A stretch of DNA of 64,000 nucleotides, from NCBI GenBank assembly GCA_905197955.1, contig CAJKAR010000008.1, forward strand, positions 1-64,000. The letters run 5' to 3'. The position numbers were made by a program, and so were the translations under genes. This document shows positions 18,031 through 27,231 of the stretch, one piece after another. The stretch comes from an uncultured Lentisphaeria bacterium (GTDB lineage: Bacteria; Verrucomicrobiota; Lentisphaeria; Victivallales; UBA1829). The notes under the pieces were generated by a model. The model did not search any database. It had not been told where the DNA came from and saw only the letters and a list, made by a program, of their open reading frames with translations. The number at the start of each line of letters is the position of its first letter. Position 1 is the first letter of the stretch.

Positions 18031-19767
18031 TCACTTGTTGTTTGAGTTGAATCCCTGTCCGCGAGGCACGCGTTTGATCGCCTTTTTCGGACAGACTTCC
18101 AGACAGGAATTGCATTTGAGGCACTTGGCATTGTCGATGACGAAACCATCGGAAATCGCTCCTGCCGGGCAGCTCCGGATGCAGAGTTTGCATTTGATGC
18201 ATTTGCTTTGATCCAGCGTCAGATCGACCAGAGTCGGGCAGACCAGCGACGGACAGACTTTTTCCTTGACATGTGCCTCATATTCGTTCCGGAAATAACG
18301 GATCGTGGAGAGTGCCGGATTCGGAGCCGTCTGTCCAAGTCCGCAGAGCGCGCCCTTGCGGATTTTCGGGCCGAGGTCTTCCAGGAATGCGATATCCTCC
18401 TCTTTGCCCTCTCCGGCGCAGATGCGTTCGAGTGTCTCGTACATGCGCATGGTTCCGACGCGGCAGAAGGTGCATTTTCCACAGGATTCACGATGGGTGA
18501 ACGAAAGGAAGTAACGGGCGGTTTCCACCATGCACCGGTTCTTGCCGATCACGATCAATCCGCCGGATCCCATGATTGCGCCGAGTTCCTTCAGAGAATC
18601 GTAATCAACCTTGACATCGAATTTTTCAGCGGGAATGCAGCCGCCGGAAGGTCCGCCGGTCTGAACCGCTTTAATGGTTCCGCGTTCCGCTCCGCCGATA
18701 TCGTAAACGATTTCAGCAAGGGTCACACCCATCGGCACTTCGGTCAGTCCGGGATATTTCAAATCGCCGGCAAGGGCGAAGATTTTTGTTCCTTTGCTCT
18801 TTTCGGAACCGATCGACGCGAACGCCTCGCCGCCCATGTTGACCAGAGGAGCGATGTTGGCGAATGTTTCCACGTTGTTGATTGCGGTCGGCAGGGAATT
18901 CCAGCCGCTGTCGGTCGGGAACGGAGGACGGAAGCGCGGAGTTCCGCGTTTGCCTTCCAGAGAAGCGATCATTGCGGTTTCTTCGCCGCAGACGAAGGCG
19001 CCTGCACCTTCCTTGATCTTGATTTCGATTGCTTTTTCGCGTCCGGGCAGCTTGTCAAGTCCGGCTTCCTGAATTTTCGCGATGGCGATCTTGAGGTGCT
19101 TGATTGCCATCGGGTATTCCGCGCGGCAGTAGATGAAGAGTTTGGTTGCGCCCGTGGCGTAGGCTCCGATCAGCATGCCTTCGAGCACCTGGAACGGAAC
19201 GCTTTCCATCATGGAGCGGTCCATGAATGCACCGGGGTCGCCCTCATCCGCGTTCATAATCAGGACTTTTTCGGGGACCTGTTTTGCGGCAAGGAAGGAC
19301 CATTTCATACCGGTGGGGAATCCGCCGCCTCCGCGTCCGCGGAGTCCGGAAACCTTGATCATGTCGATGACCTCGCCCGGCTTCATGGAGAGAGCTTTTT
19401 TCAGAGCGGAAAAGCCGCCGTTTGCCTTGTATTCATCGAGATTGCAGGGTTCAATGCGACCGGCAAGTTTGGTCACATGGAGCGCCTCTTTGGAAGAACG
19501 GATCTCCGGGATGACAAAACGACCGTCCTCGGAAAGAGAAAGAATCTTCTGAGCGGAAGCGTCATCGCCTTTGACGGAGGAGTAGAATATGGAACCGTTA
19601 TCCGTTTCGACTTCCACCATGGGTTCCGCATAGCAGTGTCCGATGCAGCCGACTCCGACAACCGGAATCTCTCCGGCATTACGCTTGAGAGCCTCCAGCA
19701 CGGCTTCGGCTCCGGCCGCGACGCCGCAGGATGCAACGCCGACTTTGATTCGTTTGATCTGAGCCAT
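18031..19767 (-). CDS. stnB: NuoF/HydB-like FMN and Fe-S subunit (StnB-like)
   Basis: 578 residues. An N-terminal thioredoxin-like [2Fe-2S] domain (Cys14, Cys41, Cys45 region) precedes the NuoF core: FMN/NADH sites GRGGGGFPTGMKW and GDPGAFMDRSMME, SLBB domain, then the [4Fe-4S] motif ESCGKCTFCRVG. The C-terminus adds two ferredoxin clusters (CIKCKLCIRSCP and CLKCNSCLEVCP). This is the plan of bifurcating HydB. The start at 19767 lies just after the stnA stop; the frame runs on to 19794 but the shorter start fits the family. It should oxidise NADH and pass electrons to the clusters. Confidence 0.88.
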   Translation of the reverse strand: MAQIKRIKVGVASCGVAAGAEAVLEALKRNAGEIPVVGVGCIGHCYAEPMVEVETDNGSIFYSSVKGDDASAQKILSLSEDGRFVIPEIRSSKEALHVTKLAGRIEPCNLDEYKANGGFSALKKALSMKPGEVIDMIKVSGLRGRGGGGFPTGMKWSFLAAKQVPEKVLIMNADEGDPGAFMDRSMMESVPFQVLEGMLIGAYATGATKLFIYCRAEYPMAIKHLKIAIAKIQEAGLDKLPGREKAIEIKIKEGAGAFVCGEETAMIASLEGKRGTPRFRPPFPTDSGWNSLPTAINNVETFANIAPLVNMGGEAFASIGSEKSKGTKIFALAGDLKYPGLTEVPMGVTLAEIVYDIGGAERGTIKAVQTGGPSGGCIPAEKFDVKVDYDSLKELGAIMGSGGLIVIGKNRCMVETARYFLSFTHRESCGKCTFCRVGTMRMYETLERICAGEGKEEDIAFLEDLGPKIRKGALCGLGQTAPNPALSTIRYFRNEYEAHVKEKVCPSLVCPTLVDLTLDQSKCIKCKLCIRSCPAGAISDGFVIDNAKCLKCNSCLEVCPKKAIKRVPRGQGFNSNNK

Positions 19768-19771
19768 GTTA

Positions 19772-20227
19772 TCAGTCCATCTTTTTGTATTCATTCAAAA
19801 TTTTCACAAGCCCCTTGCGGTCGAGCTTGCCGTAGACGCGTCCGTTGATGGCCATGACGGGAGCAAGACTGCAGCATCCGAGACAGGCAACGGTTTCCAG
19901 AGAAAAACGTCCTTCCTTATCGGTCTCTCCGCTTTTGATTCCGAGCTCCGCCTGAATCCACTGCTGAATCAGCGGCGTTCCTTTGATATGACAGGCGGTT
20001 CCGTCACAGGAACTGATCTGGAAACGTCCGGGTTTGACTCGTTTGAACTGCGCGTAGAACGTGAGAACTCCTTCCACCTCGGCTTCCGCCATATTGAAAT
20101 TGGCGGCAACCGCTTTCACGGCTTCATCGGAAACATAGCCTTCCTTCTGCTGGATGAGCTGAAGTCCCTTGATGAGATCTCCCTTTTCGTGTCCTATCTC
20201 TTCCAGATAGGAATAGTCTGACAACAT
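19772..20227 (-). CDS. stnA: NuoE/HydC-like [2Fe-2S] subunit (StnA-like)
   Basis: 151 residues. Thioredoxin-like fold with the four cluster cysteines Cys74 and Cys79 (CX4C) and Cys115 and Cys119 (CX3C), the NuoE pattern. First gene of the three-gene operon; GGGAGG lies 9 nt upstream of ATG. A TATAAT (20252-20247) is present in the 5' region but its -35 is poor. It would shuttle electrons between NuoF-type FMN and partner clusters in the cytoplasm. Confidence 0.9.
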   Translation of the reverse strand: MLSDYSYLEEIGHEKGDLIKGLQLIQQKEGYVSDEAVKAVAANFNMAEAEVEGVLTFYAQFKRVKPGRFQISSCDGTACHIKGTPLIQQWIQAELGIKSGETDKEGRFSLETVACLGCCSLAPVMAINGRVYGKLDRKGLVKILNEYKKMD

Positions 20228-20419
20228 AACTAAAACCTCCCAGATTATTATATCCGTTTAAAAGGAATACATTACCACAAAATGGATTTTTTTCAATCCT
20301 GAACAATGGTTTTTTCCTGAAAAATAAAAAACGCATGCCGTTTTTCCGACACACGTTTTCGAAACGCATCCGCGCCGGCAGGGGAAAACGCACCCGCCGG
20401 CAGAATTCGCCCCCGACTC

Positions 20420-21118
20420 TCAGTTTCTTTTTCCGAAAATCCGGAGCAGATAGAGGAACAGATTCACAAAATCCAGATAGAGCGACAATGCCCCAAGCAC
20501 CATCAGTTTGCGATTCATTTCCGACGTTCCCCCAAGCTGATAATACATGAGCTTGATTTTCTGGGCATCGTACGCGGTCAGCCCGACAAAAATCAGAACC
20601 CCCGCATAGGTCACTCCCCAGTACAGCGTGCTGTTCGCCCAGAATATGTTCACGACCGAAGCAATCACAAGACCGATCAGCGCCATGAACAGAAGGGATC
20701 CCAGTTTGGTCAGATCGCGTTTGGTCACAGTTCCGAAAACGGCCATCGCTCCGAACGTGACCGCCGTGGTTGCAAACGCGCTCGTAATCGCCGCGGGAGA
20801 ATAGACCGCAAAGACAAAGCCGAGCGTCACGCCATTGAGCGCGGCATACGCCGCAAACAGCGCCGTGGCAAGACTTGCAGACATCTTCTGAATCATTCCG
20901 CTGAGCACGAACACCAGTCCCAGTTCCGCGATAATCAGAATCCACAGCAGCGGTGAACCGAATACCATTTTACTCAGTTTCGGCGTCGTGCCGACCGCCC
21001 AGGCGCAGAGTGCACTCAATCCGAGCGCAAACGTCATCCAGTAATACACCCCCGTGAGAAATGCGGCAACAGCGCTTCTGGAATCCACCGCTTCCCTGAC
21101 AATTTCGTTTCGATACAT
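20420..21118 (-). CDS. Bax inhibitor-1/YccA family membrane protein
   Basis: 232 residues with about seven membrane helices. Conserved C-terminal FVGLTAYDAQKIK (the BI-1 signature with the Asp pair that gates the calcium leak) and LGALSLYLDFVNLFLYLLRI. In bacteria the family is linked to calcium or proton leak and membrane-protein quality control. The start at 21118 is set by AGGAGG 5-6 nt upstream. Monocistronic; about 190 nt of noncoding DNA containing an imperfect GC-rich hairpin (20380-20405) follows. Confidence 0.9.
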   Translation of the reverse strand: MYRNEIVREAVDSRSAVAAFLTGVYYWMTFALGLSALCAWAVGTTPKLSKMVFGSPLLWILIIAELGLVFVLSGMIQKMSASLATALFAAYAALNGVTLGFVFAVYSPAAITSAFATTAVTFGAMAVFGTVTKRDLTKLGSLLFMALIGLVIASVVNIFWANSTLYWGVTYAGVLIFVGLTAYDAQKIKLMYYQLGGTSEMNRKLMVLGALSLYLDFVNLFLYLLRIFGKRN

Positions 21119-21219
21119 AAAAACCTCCTTTTCCAATTTGATTAAAGGTTACATACTAATAGTCCTGTTTTCCGGAAATGCAAATTTTCTGCAAAAACCG
21201 GAATTCCTGCGAGGAAGAC

Positions 21220-21507
21220 TCACGGTTCTTCCGCTGGCGCTTCCGTCTCCGCGGACGTCATCTCCCGCCAGGCGGCTTTTCCGGTTTCACGATCCTGTAC
21301 CAGAATCTCCATCTTCCGTTTCAGCGACGCCAGTTTCTCCTGACAATAGGACGCAAGTGCCGCTCCTTCTTCGAACTTGCCGATCATCTCCTCCAGCGGC
21401 ACGCCGCCCTGCTCCATGGAGGCAACGATATGCTCCAGTTTCTCCATGGCCTGTTCAAAGGTCAGTTTCAACGGTTCCGATGGCTCAGTTTTGTTCGGTT
21501 CCGGCAT
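21220..21507 (-). CDS. xseB: Exodeoxyribonuclease VII small subunit
   Basis: 95 residues, usual size ~80. The core LTFEQAMEKLEHIVASMEQG and LEEMIGKFEEGAALASYCQEKL is the XseB signature. It binds XseA to degrade single-stranded DNA; xseA is not in the window. It overlaps the 3' end of the preceding hydrolase gene by 23 nt with its ribosome site (AAGGAGGG) inside that gene, so translation is probably coupled. An acidic Glu/Ala tail ends the protein. Confidence 0.92.
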   Translation of the reverse strand: MPEPNKTEPSEPLKLTFEQAMEKLEHIVASMEQGGVPLEEMIGKFEEGAALASYCQEKLASLKRKMEILVQDRETGKAAWREMTSAETEAPAEEP

Positions 21508-23653
21508 TTTCCGCGCCCTCCTTCACTGGTTTCTCCGTGGATTTTTCCGGGGAATCGGATTGCTTGACCGGAGATTCCAGAATCTCCAGCAACACGTTCT
21601 GATATTCTGCAAGATAAAGATTGCCAAGATGACCGCCACAGTCAAACCATGTCACGCGGCTGCCGAGCGTCTCATTCAGGAAGCGGACATCCCCCTCCCC
21701 CAGAATCGGATCATCGACATTGTGCACCACACGGATCTGCGGAGAACTCTTCAGGAACTCCGCACTGGAACGCAGACCGGACTCCATCCGCATCGTTTCG
21801 ATCGTCTTCTCCGGATAGCGCGCCTGAATGAGTTTCTCCACATAATCCATTCCGCTGAACCGATCGATTTCCTTGTAGAACGCAGCCCGATTGAACCAGG
21901 AATACGGAGTCTTCACAGAATTTTCCGGAAGCATCTTCCGGCGCGCCGCGGAAAGTATCAGCTCCCGCAATGTCAGGCGGAAGGAGAGACCAATCAGAAC
22001 TCCGGCCTGATCCGGATGCAGATTCAGACGATATTCCACCGGCACAGGCGGTTTCGGAAGCTCCGTCTCCCCTTTTTTCTTCGCCTCGGCGACTTTCGCC
22101 TCATACTCCTTCTTCTCCATTTCAGGAGTCTTCTGAAGAGGAAGCGGCTCGGATGCCATCATCCGCGGCAGATACTTCATCAAAACCTCATCCGCATTCC
22201 GGAAAAGCTCCTTGCGATTCCAGGACTTGGAGAGCGCCGCATAAAGATCGAATTTCATCATGGATTTCAAGAGATCCACCGGCGGATTCAACGCCACATA
22301 ACGATCCGCATGAAGCGTATTTTCCTTTGCCTCCATCTCGGCAATCTTCAGCACATGCAGTCCTCCGAGAGAGTAACCGAACAGGATCACCTTGAATTCC
22401 TTCAGATCCGTGTTCTCCCGGATATCGCTCAGCATTTTCCCGATCGCAGTACGGACCAGAGCGGCATCCTCCGGAACATATCCGGGAGCGCTGATTCCGG
22501 CGGCCTCGGCAAACACCCAGTTCATGGAACTGCTCATGGCGGCGACGGCATAGCCGTTCCGGTTCAGGAGCTCGGCAAATGCACTGATTGTCTTGCCTGT
22601 GTAGTGCGTGCCCACGCCCGGAACAATCACGGCCAGCGTCTTCTTTTCCGATTTTTCCCAGAAGCGATACCGCAGTTTCGGCAGATCATCGGAAAAGCGG
22701 ATGCTGCGCGTGGATGCCTCCGAGATAAAATCGGTATTCCAGAGCGAGGTTTTGATCCACCAGCTCTGATTGTTCTCCTGCATGGAGAACCAGGCGACAC
22801 GCAGGGTGTCGTTCCGCTCATTTTCCGATTGATAATACGAAGAGATTTTCCGGATGCCATCCGATTCCGGAAGCGCGGCCGGCTTTCCAGCCTCCAGAGT
22901 CCGAAGAGAGGGCTGTTTGTCGCGGAAATCGTTGAGCTGGGTATAGCGCAGCGCCAGCATCGACATCTTGAAGGTTTCATACACATCCAGACTGCTTTCA
23001 GTCAGAGTGTTGTAGGAGTCATAACTGCGGATCACGCGGTTCAGCCCGCTGATCGACTGCGCGTACGGAATGATGAATTTGATGTCCAGAAGCGAATCAA
23101 ACAACGCACCTACCTGATCGCGCGGATTCGTCGCCGTGGAAACCGGCAGGACAAACAGACAGCCGGGACCAATCCCCCACGAGGCAAACGCATGTCCCAT
23201 ATTCTCATGGCGGCGGCGCAGATCGAACCACGCATCCGCCGGATCAAACAAACCGGCAATCCCGATGGTCGAATTTGTCAGGAAACGCAGGAATTCCGTT
23301 CCGCCGTACTTCCACTTTGCCTGAAGGAAACAGCTGACCATCCGGCCGGGAAACGCAAGATTGTCCGACGCCATGTCGATGCGCCGGATCACCTGCTCCG
23401 GCAGAATCGATCCGTATACCCATGAGATCGGGCAGACCAGATACTGCATCAGAACATCATTCACAGCGAACATGGAACGGTTGAACGGTTCAATCGGATC
23501 ATCTCCTCCGAGTTCCTCCGTCACATCCGCCATGGTCCACTCCTGTCCGGCAGGATGGGTCTCGGGGGCGGAAAAGTCGGGCTTGGTCGCACAGGCGGAA
23601 AGAAGCAGCATCAATCCGGCAGCGGACAGAATGGAAATCAACTGTTTTTTCAT
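21485..23653 (-). CDS. MlaA (VacJ)-like lipoprotein fused to an alpha/beta hydrolase
   Basis: 722 residues. A lipoprotein signal ends in LLLSAC (Cys21 lipidated). Residues ~50-245 are an MlaA/VacJ domain: DPIEPFNRSMFAVND, FLRFLTNSTIGIAGLFDPA and GHAFASWGIGPGCLFVLP. MlaA extracts mislocalised phospholipid from the outer leaflet of the outer membrane. Residues ~330-700 form an alpha/beta hydrolase with elbow GYSLGGLH, a probable acid in NVDDPIL and His in GGHLGNL; a Lys/Glu-rich insertion lies near 520-545. The natural MlaA is ~250 residues. The fusion suggests extracted lipid is hydrolysed on the spot (inference). Start at 23653 has AGGGTGA upstream; 18 nt after coaB. Confidence 0.82.
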   Translation of the reverse strand: MKKQLISILSAAGLMLLLSACATKPDFSAPETHPAGQEWTMADVTEELGGDDPIEPFNRSMFAVNDVLMQYLVCPISWVYGSILPEQVIRRIDMASDNLAFPGRMVSCFLQAKWKYGGTEFLRFLTNSTIGIAGLFDPADAWFDLRRRHENMGHAFASWGIGPGCLFVLPVSTATNPRDQVGALFDSLLDIKFIIPYAQSISGLNRVIRSYDSYNTLTESSLDVYETFKMSMLALRYTQLNDFRDKQPSLRTLEAGKPAALPESDGIRKISSYYQSENERNDTLRVAWFSMQENNQSWWIKTSLWNTDFISEASTRSIRFSDDLPKLRYRFWEKSEKKTLAVIVPGVGTHYTGKTISAFAELLNRNGYAVAAMSSSMNWVFAEAAGISAPGYVPEDAALVRTAIGKMLSDIRENTDLKEFKVILFGYSLGGLHVLKIAEMEAKENTLHADRYVALNPPVDLLKSMMKFDLYAALSKSWNRKELFRNADEVLMKYLPRMMASEPLPLQKTPEMEKKEYEAKVAEAKKKGETELPKPPVPVEYRLNLHPDQAGVLIGLSFRLTLRELILSAARRKMLPENSVKTPYSWFNRAAFYKEIDRFSGMDYVEKLIQARYPEKTIETMRMESGLRSSAEFLKSSPQIRVVHNVDDPILGEGDVRFLNETLGSRVTWFDCGGHLGNLYLAEYQNVLLEILESPVKQSDSPEKSTEKPVKEGAENAGTEQN

Positions 23654-23671
23654 CAGAATCACCCTGTTGTT

Positions 23672-24304
23672 TCACTGAGGAAGGACTCTCTCCAGAATCC
23701 GTTCCGCAATTCGATCTTTGGACTCCAGCGGCAGGACAAACTTTTCGCCCTGCCTTGAAAACAGAACCACGGCATTCGTCTCCGATTCGAACCCCTCACC
23801 GGGAATTCCGACTCGGTTCGCCGCGATCCAGTCAAGATTCTTCCGTTTCAGCTTGTCGAGCGCATAGGTCTCGACCGAATTGGTCTCGGCGGCAAAACCG
23901 ACCAGAATCTGATCCTCCCGTTTCGCCCGTCCCAGAGAAAGAAGGACATCTTCCGTAGGTTCCAGTTCCAGAATCATCCGGTCGGTCTTTTTTTTGAGTT
24001 TCCGATCCGCGGCCTTCACCGGACGGTAATCGGCAACGGCGGCACACATGATGATGCAGTCCGCCTTCGCCGCTTCGCCCTTCATAGCATCCGCCATCTC
24101 CGCGGCGGTTTCAATCCCGATGAATCCGGCAAGCCCCTCCGGCGGCTTCAAAGCCACGGGCCCCGAAACAAGAACCGTTTCCAGTCCGCGCTTCACGGCA
24201 GCCGCCGCAAGCGCATAGCCCATGCGTCCAGTCGAACGGTTCGAAATGAAACGAACCGGATCAATCGCCTCCCGTGTCGGCCCGGCACTGATGACAACTC
24301 TCAT
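23672..24304 (-). CDS. coaB: Phosphopantothenate-cysteine ligase, stand-alone CoaB
   Basis: 210 residues covering only the CoaB half of the usual CoaBC fusion. Seen: VVISAGPTREAIDPVRFISNRS at the N-terminus, ISNRSTGRMGYALA, MCAAVADYRP and the KLKK lysine motif. It ligates cysteine to 4'-phosphopantothenate in coenzyme A synthesis. The CoaC decarboxylase must be separate. The start at 24304 overlaps the stop of the NAD kinase gene by ATGA; the open frame to 24427 is not used. Confidence 0.88.
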   Translation of the reverse strand: MRVVISAGPTREAIDPVRFISNRSTGRMGYALAAAAVKRGLETVLVSGPVALKPPEGLAGFIGIETAAEMADAMKGEAAKADCIIMCAAVADYRPVKAADRKLKKKTDRMILELEPTEDVLLSLGRAKREDQILVGFAAETNSVETYALDKLKRKNLDWIAANRVGIPGEGFESETNAVVLFSRQGEKFVLPLESKDRIAERILERVLPQ

Positions 24305-25056
24305 TTCGGATCCTCCGGATTGAATATGGAACGGCGGTAGCGGTGACGAAGACGGCGGCAGACCGGACACATGAAGACATCCAGTCCGAGAAACTCCGAC
24401 GCATCCTCCGAAAGCCGGATCACACACTCATCCCCGACATTCATCGGCTCCGGCAAACGAAAGTTATCCGCCACAATCTCTCCCGGCCCCCGGTTGATCT
24501 TCACCCGGATCACCGAACTCTCCGGCAGAACCAGATGATTCACCAGCTCCGTGCTGTTGCTGAACGCAAGGCCGATCCCGACCCGGAACACACTGTGCGT
24601 GATGCTCCGGAAATACGCAGTCGAACCGTGCACAGTCGCCACCCCGACCCCGTCGCCGACAATCTCATGGGAATAGAGCTCGCCATCAATCCAGATCTTA
24701 TAACGGAGCGCCGAGGCATTGTTCCGGTTGTGGATAAAAATATCATTCATCGCGTAAAGAACGTTCTCCCCGAACCGCCCTTCCAGACGAAACAGACGGG
24801 AATGCTTGAGTTTTCCCGCAAAAAAATGATCAAGCTGACCGTCAATCGCATGTTTGTGGCACAGCGGAGCCGTTTCGACATCCCGGATCGGATATTTCAG
24901 AATTCTGGGATATTCCCGTTCCGCCTCCAGCAGCGTGCCGTCGCCGCCATAAGCGAGAATCACATCGGCATCGCCCGGCTCGCAGAGAATCACATCCCGG
25001 TGTTCCAGTTTCTTTTTGAGTTCGGCGGAATTCCGCCCGATCACAGCCAGCTTCAT
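24301..25056 (-). CDS. nadK: NAD kinase-like protein
   Basis: 251 residues, a little short for NadK (~290). GGDGT (37-41) binds phosphate, and AMNDIFIHN near residue 104 is the NE/D motif for NAD. It phosphorylates NAD to NADP. The C-terminus carries CPVCRRLRHRYRR, an unusual Cys-X2-Cys followed by a basic tail. The start at 25056 has GGAAGG 7 nt upstream; the frame to 25101 would overlap the upstream gene. It is coupled to coaB, making a cofactor pair. Confidence 0.82.
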   Translation of the reverse strand: MKLAVIGRNSAELKKKLEHRDVILCEPGDADVILAYGGDGTLLEAEREYPRILKYPIRDVETAPLCHKHAIDGQLDHFFAGKLKHSRLFRLEGRFGENVLYAMNDIFIHNRNNASALRYKIWIDGELYSHEIVGDGVGVATVHGSTAYFRSITHSVFRVGIGLAFSNSTELVNHLVLPESSVIRVKINRGPGEIVADNFRLPEPMNVGDECVIRLSEDASEFLGLDVFMCPVCRRLRHRYRRSIFNPEDPK

Positions 25057-25094
25057 CGGAGAACCTTCCCTTCCGTATGGAGAAACGGATCCTC

Positions 25095-25571
25095 TCAGCA
25101 TTTTTCAGTTCCTTTCGCCACAATCATATACAGTACCACGGCGGCGCAGTTTCCGACATTGATCGAAACCTTGGTTCCGAACATCGGCAGAGAAACGAAC
25201 CCGTCGCACAGCGCAAGAGCCTCCTCCGAAATTCCGAGCGCCTCGTTGCCGAACACCAGCGCGATCTTCTCCGGATACTCATAATTCCACGCATCGGCGG
25301 CCTCCGGAACGGTCTCCACGGCAATGGTGCGACAGCCTTCGCGCTTCAGCTCCGCCACCGCCTCCGCAGCAGTCGGAAAAGAACGGAAAGGCACCGTCTT
25401 ATCCGCACCCATCGCCGTCTTCACCAGCTTCGGATGCGGCGGTGCCGCCGTATAGCCGCAGCAGATCACCTCGGAAGCGCCTACGGCATCCGCCAGCCGG
25501 AAGATATTCCCGACATTGTGCGCACTGCGGAGACGATCCAGAACAATATGAATCTCCGGAACCCGCGTCAT
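25095..25571 (-). CDS. SpoU/TrmH-type RNA 2'-O-methyltransferase (SPOUT)
   Basis: 158 residues. The three SPOUT motifs are visible: NVGNIFRLADAVGASEV, VFGNEALGIS and VSINVGNCAAVVLYM, which build the trefoil-knot SAM site; the motif 1 Asn-x-x-x-x-Arg supports 2'-O-methylation of tRNA or rRNA. The target nucleoside is not deducible; length resembles TrmL/TrmH short forms. It starts 7 nt after the helicase stop and precedes nadK by 38 nt, same operon. Confidence 0.85.
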   Translation of the reverse strand: MTRVPEIHIVLDRLRSAHNVGNIFRLADAVGASEVICCGYTAAPPHPKLVKTAMGADKTVPFRSFPTAAEAVAELKREGCRTIAVETVPEAADAWNYEYPEKIALVFGNEALGISEEALALCDGFVSLPMFGTKVSINVGNCAAVVLYMIVAKGTEKC

Positions 25572-25578
25572 TTTCTTT

Positions 25579-27138
25579 TCAACGCCTTCTTCTGCCGCCG
25601 GAGTGCCCCCCGTGCTCCGAACGGGAAGAATGCGATGCCCGCTTCAGCGGATGAACCCGTTCCGGCAGAACAAAACATTCCTCTTCCGGCTGAATTGTCA
25701 CAGCCTTGATCCCGGCATATTCCTCAATCGCAGGCAGGTAATACGCGCCGAATTCACAGACAAACGTAATGGATTTGCCGTGTTTTCCCGCCCGTCCGGT
25801 ACGTCCGATCCGGTGGACATAATCCTCCGCCTGTTCGGGCACATCGTAATTCACCACATGGGAGATGCCGTCAACATGGATTCCGCGGGCGGCGACATCC
25901 GTTGCCACAATCACCTTGCACTGGCCGCTTTTAAATCGTTCCAGAATTCGGATCCGCTTGTTCTGAGCAATATCTCCGGAAAGCTGTTCGCAGTCGATTC
26001 CATACGAAACCAGCTGCTCGGCGAGTTCCGCATTTTTGTGCTTCCAGTTGCCGAAAATAATCATCCGCTCGATCTCCTCGTGCTTCAGGAGCCAGAGAAG
26101 AACGGGCAGTTTCTGATCGCCGGAAACGGCATAAAAGGTCTGTTCAATCAGATCCGTCACGACATGTTCGGGCTCGGCTTCCACGGAAACGGGATCCACA
26201 AGCCAGCGCTCCACTAGACGCAGAATCTCCGGCTCCAGAGTCGCGCTGAACAGCATGGTCTGACGCCTGCCCGCAGGCGGCAGTTTCGCTACGATCCGGC
26301 GAACATCCGGAATGAATCCCATGTCCAGCATACGGTCAGCCTCGTCGATCACCAGCACCTCCGTCTCGGAGAGATCCAGATAGCCGCCCGAAGCGTAATC
26401 CAGAATGCGTCCCGGAGTTCCGGCAAGAATATCCACATGATCGCGAATGGAATCGCGCTGTTCCTTGTAATCCATACCACCGAAAATCGCTTTGCAGTAG
26501 AGCCCCGTATATTTGCCGAGTTCATTTGCATCCTTTTCGATCTGAAGCGCAAGTTCACGAGTGGGTTCGAGCACCAGCACGCGACAAGTTCCGGGTTTCC
26601 GTTCCGGCTTCGGATTCTGGAGCAGACGCGTCATGGCGGCGGTCAGGAACGCGGCAGTTTTACCGGTTCCGGTCTGCGCCTTTGCCGCGAGATCCTTTCC
26701 TTCCAGCGCAAAGGGAATCGCCTTTTCCTGAATCACGGAACAATATTTGAATCCGAGCTGCTGAGTTCCGGCGAGGACTTCCGGTGCAAGCGGAAAATCG
26801 CAGAATCTTTTTTTCCCTTCCGCGGGTTCGATCTCAATGAGTTCCGGCATCGGCAGCGCCTTCGGAGGCTGGAAACTCTTCTTCTGGATTTTCGGCTGAG
26901 GTGTCTTTTTCGGTTTGGCCGGAGCGGTGTTTTTCCGGGGATTCTTCTGCCCCTGTTCCTTCCGGACCGGAGCGGCGGAATCCAGACGGGTACGTTCTTT
27001 CTGACGGCGGCGCGATGCATCCTTTCCCTTGCTGGAGAGTTCTTTGCGGATGGAGGAATTTACCAGACTCTTTCTGGATTTGTTCAGTCTGAGAGCGCCT
27101 TTGACAATGGAAATTAATTTTCTAAACACTTCTGACAA
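25579..27138 (-). CDS. DEAD-box RNA helicase
   Basis: 519 residues by the longest frame. A Lys/Arg-rich disordered N-terminus (1-95) precedes the core: Q motif region FKYCSVIQEKAIP (131-143), Walker A AQTGTGKT (154-161), DEAD as VIDEADRML, SATLEPE, and HRIGRTGRAGKHG. The family is RhlB/RhlE-like. It unwinds RNA in ribosome assembly or decay. No ATG precedes the core; the frame opens with TTG (27138) or GTG (27129) without a clear ribosome site, so the start is uncertain. A promoter is at 27232-27260. First gene of the run down to xseB. Confidence 0.9.
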   Translation of the reverse strand: MSEVFRKLISIVKGALRLNKSRKSLVNSSIRKELSSKGKDASRRRQKERTRLDSAAPVRKEQGQKNPRKNTAPAKPKKTPQPKIQKKSFQPPKALPMPELIEIEPAEGKKRFCDFPLAPEVLAGTQQLGFKYCSVIQEKAIPFALEGKDLAAKAQTGTGKTAAFLTAAMTRLLQNPKPERKPGTCRVLVLEPTRELALQIEKDANELGKYTGLYCKAIFGGMDYKEQRDSIRDHVDILAGTPGRILDYASGGYLDLSETEVLVIDEADRMLDMGFIPDVRRIVAKLPPAGRRQTMLFSATLEPEILRLVERWLVDPVSVEAEPEHVVTDLIEQTFYAVSGDQKLPVLLWLLKHEEIERMIIFGNWKHKNAELAEQLVSYGIDCEQLSGDIAQNKRIRILERFKSGQCKVIVATDVAARGIHVDGISHVVNYDVPEQAEDYVHRIGRTGRAGKHGKSITFVCEFGAYYLPAIEEYAGIKAVTIQPEEECFVLPERVHPLKRASHSSRSEHGGHSGGRRRR

Positions 27139-27231
27139 TCGATTCGGTTTTTACGGTTTCAGTTTCTGTATTTTCCTAAAATACACGCGGACCTGACTTT
27201 TTTTCATCTTTACGGAGAAAGTCATTGTAAA

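Noticed and set aside
18208..19848. 546-codon plus-strand frame opposite stnB
   Set aside because: Shadow of the conserved stnB frame with its Fe-S cysteine motifs.
20380..20405. GC-rich imperfect hairpin after the Bax inhibitor gene
   Set aside because: Stem has mismatches and no T-tract, so it is not called a terminator.
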